DNA of 61,323 nucleotides from Roseiflexus sp. (GCA_017743475.1 JAGHYV010000020.1:1-61323); one strand, 5' to 3'. Numbered from the stretch's first letter, positions 28,322-37,455 are shown. Notes: generated from the sequence alone by a model not told the origin. Program-made: numbers and translations.

Positions 28322-28602
28322 GGTGTTCCTCCCTGAATAGCGCGGCGTACCGCTTCAGCGACGCCTTCCGGCGTAATCCCAATCAATTCGGCATGCGCCG
28401 CTGCCGTGCGTACCCGTGTGGCAATGGTGTCGACCGGTGTGTTCACCGGGAGACCTTCGATTGCCGCAGCCATCCACTCCAGCGCTTCCGCTGGTTCGAG
28501 AAAAAAGTCGCCACTTAATACTACATTGCGTAGTGTGCCGTCGATAATGTTGAGATCAACGACGATTAGCTTTCCGCCAGGTATTTTGTATTCGCCATGC
28601 AT
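28318..28602 (-). CDS. lplB: Separate lipoate-ligase C-terminal domain protein (LplB-like)
   Basis: 94 residues: MHGEYKIPGGKLIVVDLNII, then NVVLSGDFFLEPAEALEWM and GVAEAVRRAI. This corresponds to the accessory domain fused to the C-terminus of E. coli LplA but encoded separately in Thermoplasma, where both parts are needed for activity. Here the accessory gene comes first and is translationally coupled to lplA by a 4-base overlap. Confidence 0.85.
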   Translation of the reverse strand: MHGEYKIPGGKLIVVDLNIIDGTLRNVVLSGDFFLEPAEALEWMAAAIEGLPVNTPVDTIATRVRTAAAHAELIGITPEGVAEAVRRAIQGGTP

Positions 28603-29190
28603 CGCGTATCTCTCTCGCCGAGTCTATACGCTGGTCGCAGAACGAAGGCAGATGCAGATTGTGGTTACCAGCCAGATGTAATCAACATACACAAAAATTC
28701 GTAGGTATGCAAGAAAGAAACGCTCTAGCAATGGCAGTTGCACGCAGGGCAGATGAAGGCATGGGATGCCAAACTTTGCTGCGTCGAGAACGAATATGCC
28801 AGCAATGGCAGTTGCAGGCAGAGCAGGTGAAGGCATCGTCTTCATACACCTGGCACCGAATCACAGTGCCCGCTCAGCCGCACTCCTTGTATGCCGCTCT
28901 CCACACAAAGTGGCGACAGCGTGGGTGCATATGCTCCAACCCGCATGCAGGTACGCTCCTGAAGGCAGCTGCGCACAGGCGCGCCGATCTCTCCGCCAAA
29001 CCAGCCCAGATATGCTGCCCGAACCACACGTCTGCAGCGCTGCCCACCATTCCGTAACTATTCACACCCGGGGGAGCACACGTGCCTGGAAGCGAAGGTG
29101 TCCCGCCCTCATTGCGTCTACAAGGGCAAGATGCTCTTGCTCCCAGGAGAAAAATGAACACGTACGCCATCCCCGATCTCGTCAGATACG
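28603..29190. repeat. Gene-free stretch with duplicated GC-rich units
   Basis: AGCAATGGCAGTTGCA with a following GCAGRGCAGRTGAAGGCAT occurs at 28727 and 28801 (period 74). Near 29128-29150 GGGCAAGATGCTCTTGCTCC forms an imperfect palindrome embedded in a segment that looks like a dispersed element. No credible ORF. Confidence 0.5.
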
Positions 29191-29198
29191 CAACTTTC

Positions 29199-29207
29199 TG
29201 ATATAAT
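29199..29207 (+). promoter_or_regulatory. Extended -10 promoter of efp
   Basis: TGATATAAT, a perfect extended -10 without a convincing -35. The start codon of efp is 77 bases downstream. Confidence 0.65.
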
Positions 29208-29238
29208 TGACGTAAATCGTGTATCAGCGCTTAATGTG

Positions 29239-29267
29239 GCGCCGCTCAGAGGCGAGCGGCGCTTTCT
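29239..29267 (+). promoter_or_regulatory. GC-rich hairpin plus short T-run in the efp leader
   Basis: GCGCCGCT (29239-29246) pairs perfectly with AGCGGCGC (29255-29262), followed by TTTCT. It lies between the efp promoter and the GGAG ribosome site, so it could act as an attenuator, or as a leaky terminator of upstream transcription. Confidence 0.5.
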
Positions 29268-29283
29268 ATGGAGATCAGGCAGT

Positions 29284-29847
29284 ATGGCGACGACATCGGA
29301 TCTGCGCACCAATATGATCATTCGCTACAACGGTCAGTTGCACCGCGTTGTTGAGTTCTACCACCATGCCCCCGGCAACTGGCGCGCAATGGTGATCATG
29401 AAGCTGAAGAATCTAGAGACCGGTAAGACGATTGAAGAGCGGGTACGCGCTGGTTCCGAAATTGAGATCGTGCGCGTCGAGAAGCGCCCGATGCAGTTCC
29501 TCTACCGTGATGGCAACATCTATCATTTTATGGACACCGAAACATTTGAGCAGATCGAAGTGCCGGAAGAAATGATTGGCGAGCCAGCGAAGTTTCTCAA
29601 AGAGAACGAAATGGCGGATGTCTTGTTCTACGATGACAACAAGATTCTGGGAGTCGAACCGCCATTGTTTGTGACCTTGCAGGTCACGGAAGCCAGTGTT
29701 GCGGTGCGGGGTGATACGGCGACCAGTGTCAACAAGCAGGTGACGCTCGAAACTGGCGCGGTCATTTCGGTACCGGCATTCGTCAATCAGGGCGATTATG
29801 TGCGGGTCGATACCCGGACTGGTGAGTATATCGAACGTGTCAAGTAG
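29284..29847 (+). CDS. efp: Elongation factor P with an unusual loop
   Basis: 187 residues, the standard three-domain length; the ATG at 29284 with GGAG upstream fits the family N-terminus (MATTSDLRTNMIIRYNGQLH). EF-P relieves ribosome stalling on proline stretches. The loop that is normally PGKGQA, with a lysine modified by EpmA or a counterpart, reads A-P-G-N-W-R-A here: Asn32 stands at the modified position and Arg34 two residues on. The C-terminal signature region is normal. Confidence 0.95.
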   Translation: MATTSDLRTNMIIRYNGQLHRVVEFYHHAPGNWRAMVIMKLKNLETGKTIEERVRAGSEIEIVRVEKRPMQFLYRDGNIYHFMDTETFEQIEVPEEMIGEPAKFLKENEMADVLFYDDNKILGVEPPLFVTLQVTEASVAVRGDTATSVNKQVTLETGAVISVPAFVNQGDYVRVDTRTGEYIERVK

Positions 29848-29906
29848 GGACGGATCGCGCTTGATTCAGGTGCGCCCGTTCGGGTGCGCCGGTGTTGTTC
29901 GCAACA

Positions 29907-31577
29907 ATGAGCAAGATTGTCACTGCTGAACAAATGCGCGCTATTGAAGAGGCGGCAGTCGCCCGTGGCGCTACGTGGTCGGGGTTGATGGAACAGGCTG
30001 GCGCCGGTGTAGCGCGCGTCGCCCTCGAAGTCTCCGGCGATCCTATGGGTCGTCGTGCGCTGGTGCTGGTCGGTCCGGGCAACAATGGCGGGGATGGGTT
30101 GGTGGCAGCGCGTCTGCTGCACGATGCTGGCATGCAGGTAACGCTGTTCATCTGGCAGCGACGTGAGACTGTCGATGACATCAACTGGCGGTTGTGTCGC
30201 GAACGCGCCATCCCCGAACTAACTGCCGCCGATGATCCGCATGGTGATACGCTGCGAGCGGCACTTGCCGGGATGGATCTGGTAGTCGATGCGTTGCTTG
30301 GGTATGGTGCCAATCGTCCGGTGGAAGGCGAACTGGCGATGATTATCGCCACACTGAATGCGGCGAAGGCAACCGATGCGCGCCAGACGAAACCATACGT
30401 TCTGGCGATTGATGTGCCTACCGGTGTTCACGCCGATAGTGGTGCCGTGCTTGGCGATGCAGTGCGTGCCGACCTGACCGTTTCGACTGGTCCTGTCAAG
30501 CGCGGGTTGTTGTTCTACCCGGCGCGCGCATACGCTGGCGCGCTGCGCAGCGTCGATATTGGGCTTTCGCCCGCCGATCTAGAGAATGTGATGACCGACA
30601 TGATCGATGCGGAACTGGCGCGCTCGCTCCTTCCGCCCCGTCCGCCCGACTCGCACAAGGGTACATTCGGCAAGGTGCTGGTCGTTGCCGGATCGATAAA
30701 CTACCCCGGTGCGGCGACGCTTGCGACTGCTGGGGCAGCGCGTGTCGGCGCCGGTCTGGTGACGCTTGCGGTTGGGCGAAGTCAGGTGTACAGCCCTGGA
30801 CGTCTCCCCGAAGTTACGTTGCATATCCTTCCCGAAGCCGAACCGGGAGTGATCGGCGATGCCGCTGCCGACGAGGTGCTCTCCATCCTTGACGGATATC
30901 AGGCGCTGCTTGTCGGTCCTGGTTTAGGACGCGAGAAGGCGACACGTGCGTTTCTTGAGCAGTTGCTTGGATTGCAATCACCGCGTCATCGCGGACAGAT
31001 CGGGTTTCGGATCGCTACAGCCGGCAGCGAAAAACCGGTGGTCAAGCAGCGACCAGAGTTGCCTTTCACTGTAATCGACGCTGATGGGTTGAATATTCTG
31101 GCAGATCTGATCCATCATTCTGAAGTGACCGATGCCACATCTGGCACGGTCTGGAATTGTCTGCCGCGCGGCAGGTGCGTGCTGACCCCGCATCCGGGCG
31201 AGATGCGGCGTCTGCTTGGCGTCGAGGAATTGACCGGTCATCCGGTGGATACAGCGAAGGAAGCGGCAATGCACTGGCAGCAGGTGGTGGTGCTCAAGGG
31301 CGCTACGACGGTCATTGCCGATCCGGAGGGGCGAGTGCGCGTCAACGACGGAGGAAACCCGGCGCTGGCAACTGCCGGAACTGGCGACGTGCTGGCAGGC
31401 GCCATCGCCGGGTTGCTGGCGCAGGGGCTGGAGCCGTTTGACGCAGCGACACTCGGTGTCTATCTTCACAGCGCAGCCGGTCGCCTAGTGCGCGACGAAG
31501 TCGGCGATATGGGCGCACTTGCGGGTGACCTGCTACCGCGTCTGCCGCTGGCGATCCGCGCACTGAAACAGTCGTGA
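29907..31577 (+). CDS. nnr: Bifunctional NAD(P)H-hydrate epimerase / ADP-dependent dehydratase
   Basis: About 556 residues from the ATG at 29907. The N-terminal YjeF_N epimerase domain (residues 1-215) has VGPGNNGGDGLVAARLL and AIDVPTGVHAD. The C-terminal ribokinase-like dehydratase has SHKGTFGKVLVVAGSINYPG, LLVGPGLG, LTPHPGEMRRLL and the catalytic GTGDVLAGAIAGLL. Together they repair damaged NADHX and NADPHX. It is read in the same direction as efp, 59 bases downstream. Confidence 0.95.
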   Translation: MSKIVTAEQMRAIEEAAVARGATWSGLMEQAGAGVARVALEVSGDPMGRRALVLVGPGNNGGDGLVAARLLHDAGMQVTLFIWQRRETVDDINWRLCRERAIPELTAADDPHGDTLRAALAGMDLVVDALLGYGANRPVEGELAMIIATLNAAKATDARQTKPYVLAIDVPTGVHADSGAVLGDAVRADLTVSTGPVKRGLLFYPARAYAGALRSVDIGLSPADLENVMTDMIDAELARSLLPPRPPDSHKGTFGKVLVVAGSINYPGAATLATAGAARVGAGLVTLAVGRSQVYSPGRLPEVTLHILPEAEPGVIGDAAADEVLSILDGYQALLVGPGLGREKATRAFLEQLLGLQSPRHRGQIGFRIATAGSEKPVVKQRPELPFTVIDADGLNILADLIHHSEVTDATSGTVWNCLPRGRCVLTPHPGEMRRLLGVEELTGHPVDTAKEAAMHWQQVVVLKGATTVIADPEGRVRVNDGGNPALATAGTGDVLAGAIAGLLAQGLEPFDAATLGVYLHSAAGRLVRDEVGDMGALAGDLLPRLPLAIRALKQS

Positions 31578-31590
31578 AGGAGGGTAAGGA

Positions 31591-32228
31591 ATGACGACGC
31601 CGGAACGACCTGCGCGCACCCTGTGCGTCCACTACCCGGAGAGCGACGGCAAGCCGATGGGGGAGACCAAACGACCTGCACCGCGACCTGGTGACCGACC
31701 TGATTTTCGCGCTGAAGTAGTTTCTGTGTTCGACGCTGGCATATGTGGCGGGCAACCCTGTTCGTCTACTACGAGGAAGGCAATCCGCGCACAGCAGTGG
31801 TACCAGACGTGTTTGTAGTGCTGGGGGTGGAGCAGTAGCGGCGGCGCATCTTTCAGACGTGACGCGAAGGGTGGCGCGCGCCGGACGTAGTGATCGAGAT
31901 CACGTCGAAGAAGATGCGCAAAGACGCCAGTGAGTGGAAGCCGAGGATCTATGCGGCGCTGGGTGTGCGAGAGTATTTTATCTTCGACCCATACAGGGAG
32001 TATCTCGAGCCGCAGTTGCAGGGGTATCGACCAGTGCAGGGGGCGTATGAACCGATAGCGACCTATCCGCTACGGAGCGAGGTGTTGAACCTGGAGTTGC
32101 GGCAGGAGGAGGAAGGGCTGCTGCGGTTGTACCATTCGCAGACCGGCGCGCGTCTGCCGACGTCCGACGAGGAAGCGCAGGCGCGACATGCGGCGGAGGC
32201 GCGCGCGGCGCAACTGAGGCAGAGGTGA
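31591..32228 (+). pseudogene. Uma2-family gene with several frameshifts and stops
   Basis: A strong ribosome site (GGAGG) precedes the ATG at 31591. Pieces in alternating frames give HYPESDGKPMGET, then HRDLVTDLIFALK, GNLFVYYEEGNPRTAVVPDV, and PDVVIEITSKKMRKD, YAALGVREYFIFDPYREYLE. These are the consecutive Uma2 (DUF820) blocks, including the PD-(D/E)XK-like core. Stops at about 31711 and 31835 and at least three shifts make it non-functional. The end is a Glu/Ala/Arg-rich coiled coil. Confidence 0.8.
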
Positions 32229-32307
32229 CGCGTTTGCGCGCCGAACTCACCCGGCTCGCTGGTGCAAAGGCGGTATCAGAAATATCGTCATTGGAGGAAG
32301 CATATCC

Positions 32308-32739
32308 ATGCCAATCTACGAATATCTCTGCCCGCAGTGCAACGGGCGCTTCCAGAAACTAGTCTATGGGTTCCGCGATCCGGAAGGGCTGGCATGCCCG
32401 CGCTGCGGTTCAACCGATGTGCGGCGTGCAATCTCGCGGGTGGCAGTGCTCAAATCGGAGGAGTCGCGCATCGAGGCACTCGCTGATCCCTCAATGCTCG
32501 CCGGTCTCGATGAGAACGATCCGCGCTCTATTGCGCGCTGGGCAAAGAAATTGGGAAAGGAGCTTGGCGAAGAGGCAGGCGACGATTGGGACGAGATGGT
32601 GGACGAGATGCTGGAAGAAGAATTGCAACGGAAAGAAAAGGGCGAAGAAGCCGAAACTGATGAGGAAGAGGAAGGAACTGCATCGTCTGCTACCACGAAG
32701 AAGAGTTCGTCTAGAGCCGATGACCTTGGATGGGTGTAA
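32308..32739 (+). CDS. FmdB-family zinc-ribbon protein with acidic tail
   Basis: 143 residues. The N-terminus MPIYEYLCPQCNGRFQKLVY and the second pair CPRCGSTDVRRAIS form the four-Cys ribbon of FmdB/regulatory-like proteins, typically found at the N-terminus. Residues 85-143 are a strongly acidic, Glu/Asp/Lys-rich tail without structure-forming signs. GGAGG precedes the ATG. Function of the family is not settled. Confidence 0.85.
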   Translation: MPIYEYLCPQCNGRFQKLVYGFRDPEGLACPRCGSTDVRRAISRVAVLKSEESRIEALADPSMLAGLDENDPRSIARWAKKLGKELGEEAGDDWDEMVDEMLEEELQRKEKGEEAETDEEEEGTASSATTKKSSSRADDLGWV

Positions 32740-32870
32740 AGAGCGTCAATGCGCTCTCGCAGAACTGTCGCTCTGTAAGGGCGCTCCTGTTGGGCATCCG
32801 GACTGACTGGTACCCTGTTTATGATTTGATCAACTCGCCAGGCGCGTTTGGATCGACAGGTTCATAAATC

Positions 32871-33509
32871 GTGCGTTTTCGCGAACACTTTCTGGCAGCA
32901 GCTGCAATCGGACTGGCACTCTACCCGCAAGCGCCTTGGCGCGCCGTGCTCACAACCCTGAGCGGTGTGGCGCTCGACACCGATCATTTTCTGCTCTACG
33001 CGCTCCGCAGCGGTGACTGGAACCCGGTTGGCGCACTGCGCTACGACCGCTGGCGGCACCACCCGCCCCAGCGTGGTGATACCCGACCCCGCTATGGATC
33101 GCTCCGTTCGGTAGCGCATGAACCGCAGATTACATTACCGCTGGCATGGCTTGCAGCGCTGCTTTGGTCGCCTCTGCGTCCGGTTGCTCTCGGATTGACA
33201 GTGCATCTGGCGCTCGATCTGCACCTGCCACACTACGACTGGCGCGTTCGTCATCGGGCGCGTGGCAGGTGCGAGCGGTGCGGTATCGCTGGCGTGCCGC
33301 TCGAAGTCCACCCTCTCGTCCATCCGCGACATGGGGGCAGACGCTGGGCGGCGCACAACTACGCCCTCTGGTGCACTGCGTGCGCCCGTGTGGTGCACGA
33401 AGCGCGAACGGCAGCGCACCCATCCGGTATACCATCGTTAGAGTGCTGGTTAGAAGAGACTTCACTAGGGAGTGCGTGTGGAACCGCCGCCAGGTCTGGC
33501 CTCTCGTGA
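32871..33509 (+). CDS. Membrane-associated protein with a C-terminal Cys4 HNH-like zinc motif
   Basis: 212 residues. The N-terminal half has hydrophobic segments with conserved-looking DTDHFLLYAL and HLALDLHLPHYDWRVRH, reminiscent of YdjM-like membrane metal-dependent hydrolases. The C-terminal part has C-E-R-C-G, then LEVHPLVHP, HNYALWCTACARVVHE: the spacing CxxC, His, Asn, CxxC recalls an HNH zinc fold, but the catalytic His-His pair is not clear. The last 40 residues look unstructured. Function unknown. Confidence 0.55.
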   Translation: MRFREHFLAAAAIGLALYPQAPWRAVLTTLSGVALDTDHFLLYALRSGDWNPVGALRYDRWRHHPPQRGDTRPRYGSLRSVAHEPQITLPLAWLAALLWSPLRPVALGLTVHLALDLHLPHYDWRVRHRARGRCERCGIAGVPLEVHPLVHPRHGGRRWAAHNYALWCTACARVVHEARTAAHPSGIPSLECWLEETSLGSACGTAARSGLS

Positions 33510-33552
33510 CGCGATCCACACCATGCTGCTGGCGCTTAATGCGCACGCCACT

Positions 33553-33650
33553 GCCGGATTGTACGCAGTCATTCAGTTCCGCATCCGAGCAGTACGTAGT
33601 ATGTGCCAAAATGTATCAACGCTGCTGGATTGCGCGCGGTCATTCAGTTC
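33553..33650. repeat. Two imperfect copies of a 30-base segment in a 318-base gene-free stretch
   Basis: GTCATTCAGTTC with flanking GGATTG and GCATC/TCATC occurs at 33568 and 33639, a period of 71. Between 33510 and 33827 nothing else is supported. Confidence 0.4.
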
Positions 33651-33827
33651 TTCATCACCAGCACTGAACCCGGTGATTACTACCTGTCCATCGTCAGGAG
33701 TGAATACTTTTTCAACGAATGCGTCTTCGACAAACCAACGTACCTGACAAGGCGTTATCGGGTTGAAGCGACGTCTGGTTGTTGATCCGCCTGAAATCGC
33801 TCTTTTCGGCAACTGGAAAGGCGTGAG

Positions 33828-34466
33828 TCACACCTCGCGGATGTCAAAGACACTTTTGACGACCGGCGCAATGACTGCTCGCACCTGGTCGAGGCTCAAC
33901 CCACTGACCTTGAAGGTGATCAGGCGTGCTCCATCTTCTTTGTCGAACTGACCGAACGAGATAAAGTTACCGCTGGCTTCGAAGATTGCAGTGCTCAATC
34001 GTGCGAGCATGCCAGGGCGATCATCGAGCAACGCTGTCACTCGTACGCCATGCTCGCGCACGCTCATCAGTTCCAGCAAGATTTTGAAGAGATCGGTTTC
34101 AGTAATAATGCCGATGACCTCGTGCCCGCGCATTACCGGCAAACCGCCAATGCGCTTATCCGCCATAATGCGCGCTGCCTCCTCAATTGGTGTGTCTTCA
34201 GTCACGGTCACCACCTGGCGTGTCATCACCTCATCGACTGTCAGTTTACTCAACAGGTAGTTCATTTCCCACACGCTTAACGAAGTGACCGGCGAGGGTG
34301 AGGCATACAGCAGATCACGCTCCGACACAATGCCAACCAACTGGTGATGGGATACCACTGGTGCGCGACGGATGCGCTTTTCCCGGAACAGCATTAAGGC
34401 GTCCGAAATGGGTGTCTTTGGTTCCACCGTGATAACTGGAGCAGACATACGTTCGCCGACAAGCAT
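33828..34466 (-). CDS. CBS-pair plus ACT domain regulator
   Basis: 212 residues from the ATG at 34466, which has GGAGG upstream (the frame is open further up, without family similarity). Two CBS motifs: MSAPVITVEPKTPISDALML with GIVSERDLL, and VMTRQVVTVTEDTPIEEAAR with GIITETDLFK. A C-terminal ACT domain (VTALLDDRPGMLARLSTAIF) should bind a small ligand, often an amino acid, while CBS pairs bind adenylates. Probably a soluble energy/metabolite sensor; its partner is unknown. Confidence 0.88.
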   Translation of the reverse strand: MLVGERMSAPVITVEPKTPISDALMLFREKRIRRAPVVSHHQLVGIVSERDLLYASPSPVTSLSVWEMNYLLSKLTVDEVMTRQVVTVTEDTPIEEAARIMADKRIGGLPVMRGHEVIGIITETDLFKILLELMSVREHGVRVTALLDDRPGMLARLSTAIFEASGNFISFGQFDKEDGARLITFKVSGLSLDQVRAVIAPVVKSVFDIREV

Positions 34467-34666
34467 AAGCGTCCTCCGGTTGTGCGTAAAGGCGTCAGCG
34501 GTGTATCGAGTAACGTCTTTGGCATGCTGACACCAGCGTACCTTTAGCAATTCTCAATATGTGCGAAATCTCTTGCCGACTCACGACACCATAAGAAAGA
34601 TAGACGAAGATACTGCCTTTGCTGACCTTTTACTGTTTTTGCGGTCAGACAGATGGCGGGTATTGC

Positions 34667-35413
34667 TTAATGCGCTTGCGACCCATCCTGATGTTCGCGC
34701 ACCAGACGTATCACCCGGAAAGCCTCAGCGTATGCCAGACCAGCGGTTTTGCCAGTTTCCGCTGCCCAATTGCGCACCCAATCTCCATCGCCGACCTGCA
34801 CCTGACTGGCGTGGCAGCGCAATGCTTCGATCTTGCGTTCGATCGTGGAGGAAATGTCCACATAGACCGTATATGGTTCTCCGTGATTGGCAGTGATGTA
34901 CAACTCTTTGACCTGGTGCGGCTCCAGACCTTCGGCAAGCAACTCCGGGAAAATCGGGCGCGTTGGGGCGCTGGGAAAGACGGCAGTGACCGCAGCTTCG
35001 GCAGCCGCGCGGTGATCAGCGTGGTTGATGTACTCATCGCCGTAGAAGAAGGCTGTCGGATCGCCGCACACCACGCGATCCGGCTTGAGATGCCGAATCA
35101 GGCGAGTCAATTCGCGGCGCAACTCGAGGGTCGGTTCGAGAACGCCATCTTTATACCCCAGAAAAAAGACCTCTCTGACGCCGAGCACCCTGGCAGCAGC
35201 GCGCTGTTCTTCTTCACGAATGCGAACCAGTTCATTCAAATCCTGGTTGGGGTCGTTACTGCCAGCAGAACCATCGGTCACAATACAGTAGTAGACCTCG
35301 TGACCTTGGTCTGCCCAGAGCGCGGCGCTGCCACCCATGCTGAACTCTGGATCGTCAGGGTGAGCAAAGATGCCTAGAATGCGCAGGGTAGAAGAAGGTG
35401 ATGCGTTGCTCAT
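34667..35413 (-). CDS. PIG-L family deacetylase
   Basis: 248 residues. Zinc motif AHPDDPE (residues 16-22), the family pattern SNDPNQDLNELVRIREEEQR, and the third ligand in NHADHRAA. More similar in style to the MshB/BshB group than the 19711 copy, but the substrate is not assigned. It stands alone with no thiol-pathway neighbours. The open frame on the opposite strand is an antisense shadow. Confidence 0.9.
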   Translation of the reverse strand: MSNASPSSTLRILGIFAHPDDPEFSMGGSAALWADQGHEVYYCIVTDGSAGSNDPNQDLNELVRIREEEQRAAARVLGVREVFFLGYKDGVLEPTLELRRELTRLIRHLKPDRVVCGDPTAFFYGDEYINHADHRAAAEAAVTAVFPSAPTRPIFPELLAEGLEPHQVKELYITANHGEPYTVYVDISSTIERKIEALRCHASQVQVGDGDWVRNWAAETGKTAGLAYAEAFRVIRLVREHQDGSQAH

Positions 35414-35573
35414 AGCTCTTTCTCTATCTGAACCTTGTGTTGGGAGTACCAGCAGTGTACCGTGATTCGGGAAGGTTGTCGAGTGCAGGTGCGAGTAGAG
35501 GGGTTTTCAGAGTTTTCGTCTTTTCATATCATATACAGTTTCGACTCTGCGAACGCAAGGAGAGCCACGTGTG

Positions 35574-35703
35574 ATGAACGTTATCCAGGCGCTTAAGACG
35601 ATCCCTGACCCGCGCAGTCGCCACGGTTGCTAATATCCTCTCTATGGCCTCCTTGCCATCTTGCTGCTCGTGGCCATGCACTTCCCCCGCATGCGGGCTT
35701 TTC
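35574..35703 (+). pseudogene. N-terminal remnant of an ISAs1-type transposase
   Basis: The ATG at 35574 gives NVIQALKTIPDPRSRHGC, a stop, then YPLYGLLAILLLVAMH in the same frame. This is the N-terminal DDE-associated domain of ISAs1-like transposases (PDPRSRxGxxYPL motif). The continuation is lost where the next element begins. Confidence 0.7.
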
Positions 35704-35849
35704 ATTGCCTATGAGTCAAATCATCATGTTGATCCGGAGAAGCACGATGCAGGAGCGACCACGTCGCTGCACTATCATTTCAACCAGCGCAAACTACGCC
35801 AGATTCGTGTGCTCTCCCGGCTCGCCATCACCTTTGCGAGCCAGAAAGC

Positions 35850-37010
35850 TCCCCAACTATGCGATCCAGCGGACTGCCTGCCGCAGCGTTGGCGGGAGAT
35901 GCGGCGTCTGGTGGATCGTGCAGGCGAGCGCCTGCCATTCGTGGTGCATCAAGATCTGCATACCTGCCACCTCTTCATCCTGACGCGCTTCGCGGGTCAG
36001 CCACAACAACTGCCACGCAACTCCACCATAGATGGCCAGTGCGCGCTGCAACCGTTCGGCGGTTGCCAGGTGCAGCCGTTCGACCCGACAGCTGCTTTCA
36101 ACCTTGAGAGCGCTCAATCAGTCACCTGGTGCTGCGCCAGCGCACGATCTGGAGCGCGTCGTCCCAGGTCGTTACGTCCCCAGCGTGGTCACCACGACTC
36201 ACAGAGCGTGGTGATGCCCGGTGGCGGCGGCAGTTCCTCTGCGACCATCACCTGCCCAGGAATGTGCAGCGACGCCGCCCAGCCTTTAGTGTGCTGCGGC
36301 GGGCTCAGGCAGACACCGGTCCAGCGGATGGTCAGCTGGGCGCTCCGCGCGGGGCGCTCATTGCGCTGAGGAACCGCAATGGTGAGCGTCCCGCGGACCG
36401 GCGTTGCGGCTATCGCCGCCTCTAACGACTGCGTGTCCGCATCAACGCGCCGGTTCTGCGCGGTCCGGATGAGCACATTCATGCCTTCCTGCCGCACTGC
36501 GGCAACTAATGGGTGGAAGTCAACTTCTCGGTCGGCGACCACTACCACGCGGCAGGCGTCAGGGATGGCGTGCTGCGTCACGTGCAGACTGGTCACCCAG
36601 CCCTGGTGTTCCTTGTCTGCGGCAGCGCGTTTGGCGCGCTAGCGTTTCGTGCCCAAATGCGCCATACTGCGCACCCAGACTGACTGGTCAACCGACCCCA
36701 ACGGAACGCCGTCTGTCGTGACTGCCAGGGCGGGTGGAGGGTGCGTCCCTAATGCGCGGGATAAGATAGCCCAGAGCGGACGTCGCTGGATGATTTGGTA
36801 ACATCCAGTTCGGTGGCATCCTGAATAACCAGCGCGGTAGATTGCGCTGCGATCCGCGTCCGGGCGACGTGCTAATGCGCGGCGCGAATCGCCTCCGGGG
36901 TGACGGATGGGGAGTCGAGGAAGCGATAGGTGGCTTCGGTCGCCGTCCAGGAACCGCTCGCTGCCGGGATGATCGCCGTTGGCTGCGCGATCAGATTGTC
37001 ACCAAGAAGA
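35850..37010 (-). pseudogene. Degraded Tn5/IS4-type transposase inside the ISAs1 remnant
   Basis: Read on the minus strand, consecutive fragments follow the Tn5-like order: EATYRFLDSPSVTPEAIRAA (about 36960), ALVIQDATELDVT (about 36830), the QSRQTAFRWG region, VVVVADREVDFHPLVAAVRQ (about 36545), and a C-terminal domain with VERLHLATAERLQRALAIYG and WQLLWLTREARQ (about 36080). Frames change repeatedly and stops occur, so it is dead. The limits are approximate; no terminal inverted repeats were identified. Confidence 0.75.
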
Positions 37011-37196
37011 AACAGTCGGGTTGCGCAAGCGTGCATCCCGTATCATGACCAATTGGAGTTCGGTCGCGGTCCATAATGTCATTTTCGCCGCCGGTACAAT
37101 GGCTGAGGTTCCAGCTCTCCAGTCGTCACCCTGTAAGTGTAACGCACGTTGACAAAACACTTATGGGTAAAGAAAAGGCCCGCGAGAAGTCGGGGA

Positions 37197-37325
37197 GTGC
37201 GTGATGTCGCGTATGATGAGGACCGTTTGCCTGAGCAGATGATCGGGCATAGGTTGAGCAGGATCCGGAACGTCGCCATTATGCTCCTGCGTCAGATGGA
37301 CGATCAGTCCATTCTCGATGCGTAA
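37197..37325 (+). pseudogene. C-terminal remnant of the ISAs1-type transposase
   Basis: VRDVAYDEDRLPEQMIGHRL followed by SRIRNVAIMLLRQMDDQSIL matches the end of ISAs1-type transposases (DVTF-ED, then a leucine-rich helix) and ends at the stop 37323-37325. With the 35574 fragment on the same strand it brackets the Tn5-like remnant, indicating one element inserted in another. Confidence 0.65.
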
Positions 37326-37388
37326 CGGGCGATTGCCGCTCAGCCCGCGCTGACGTTCGCCCTCCTGGGAGGTCGAGCAGGAATTACG

Positions 37389-37417
37389 TTGCGCTTCGGC
37401 TCACTCTGTGCTATAAT
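37389..37417 (+). promoter_or_regulatory. Promoter of rpsF-ssb-rpsR
   Basis: TTGCGC (37389-37394), 17-base spacer, TATAAT (37412-37417) with TG one base before it. It gives a leader of about 90 bases. Confidence 0.85.
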
Positions 37418-37455
37418 CGCCGTCTGCAACTGAAGAATGCTTCTGCTCTCTTGCG

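Noticed and set aside
32364-32696. Ser-rich 110-codon minus-strand ORF
   Set aside because: It is the reverse reading of the Glu/Lys-rich FmdB tail.
34619-35377. 252-codon plus-strand frame across the second PIG-L gene
   Set aside because: Opposite-strand shadow of a clear deacetylase with zinc motifs.
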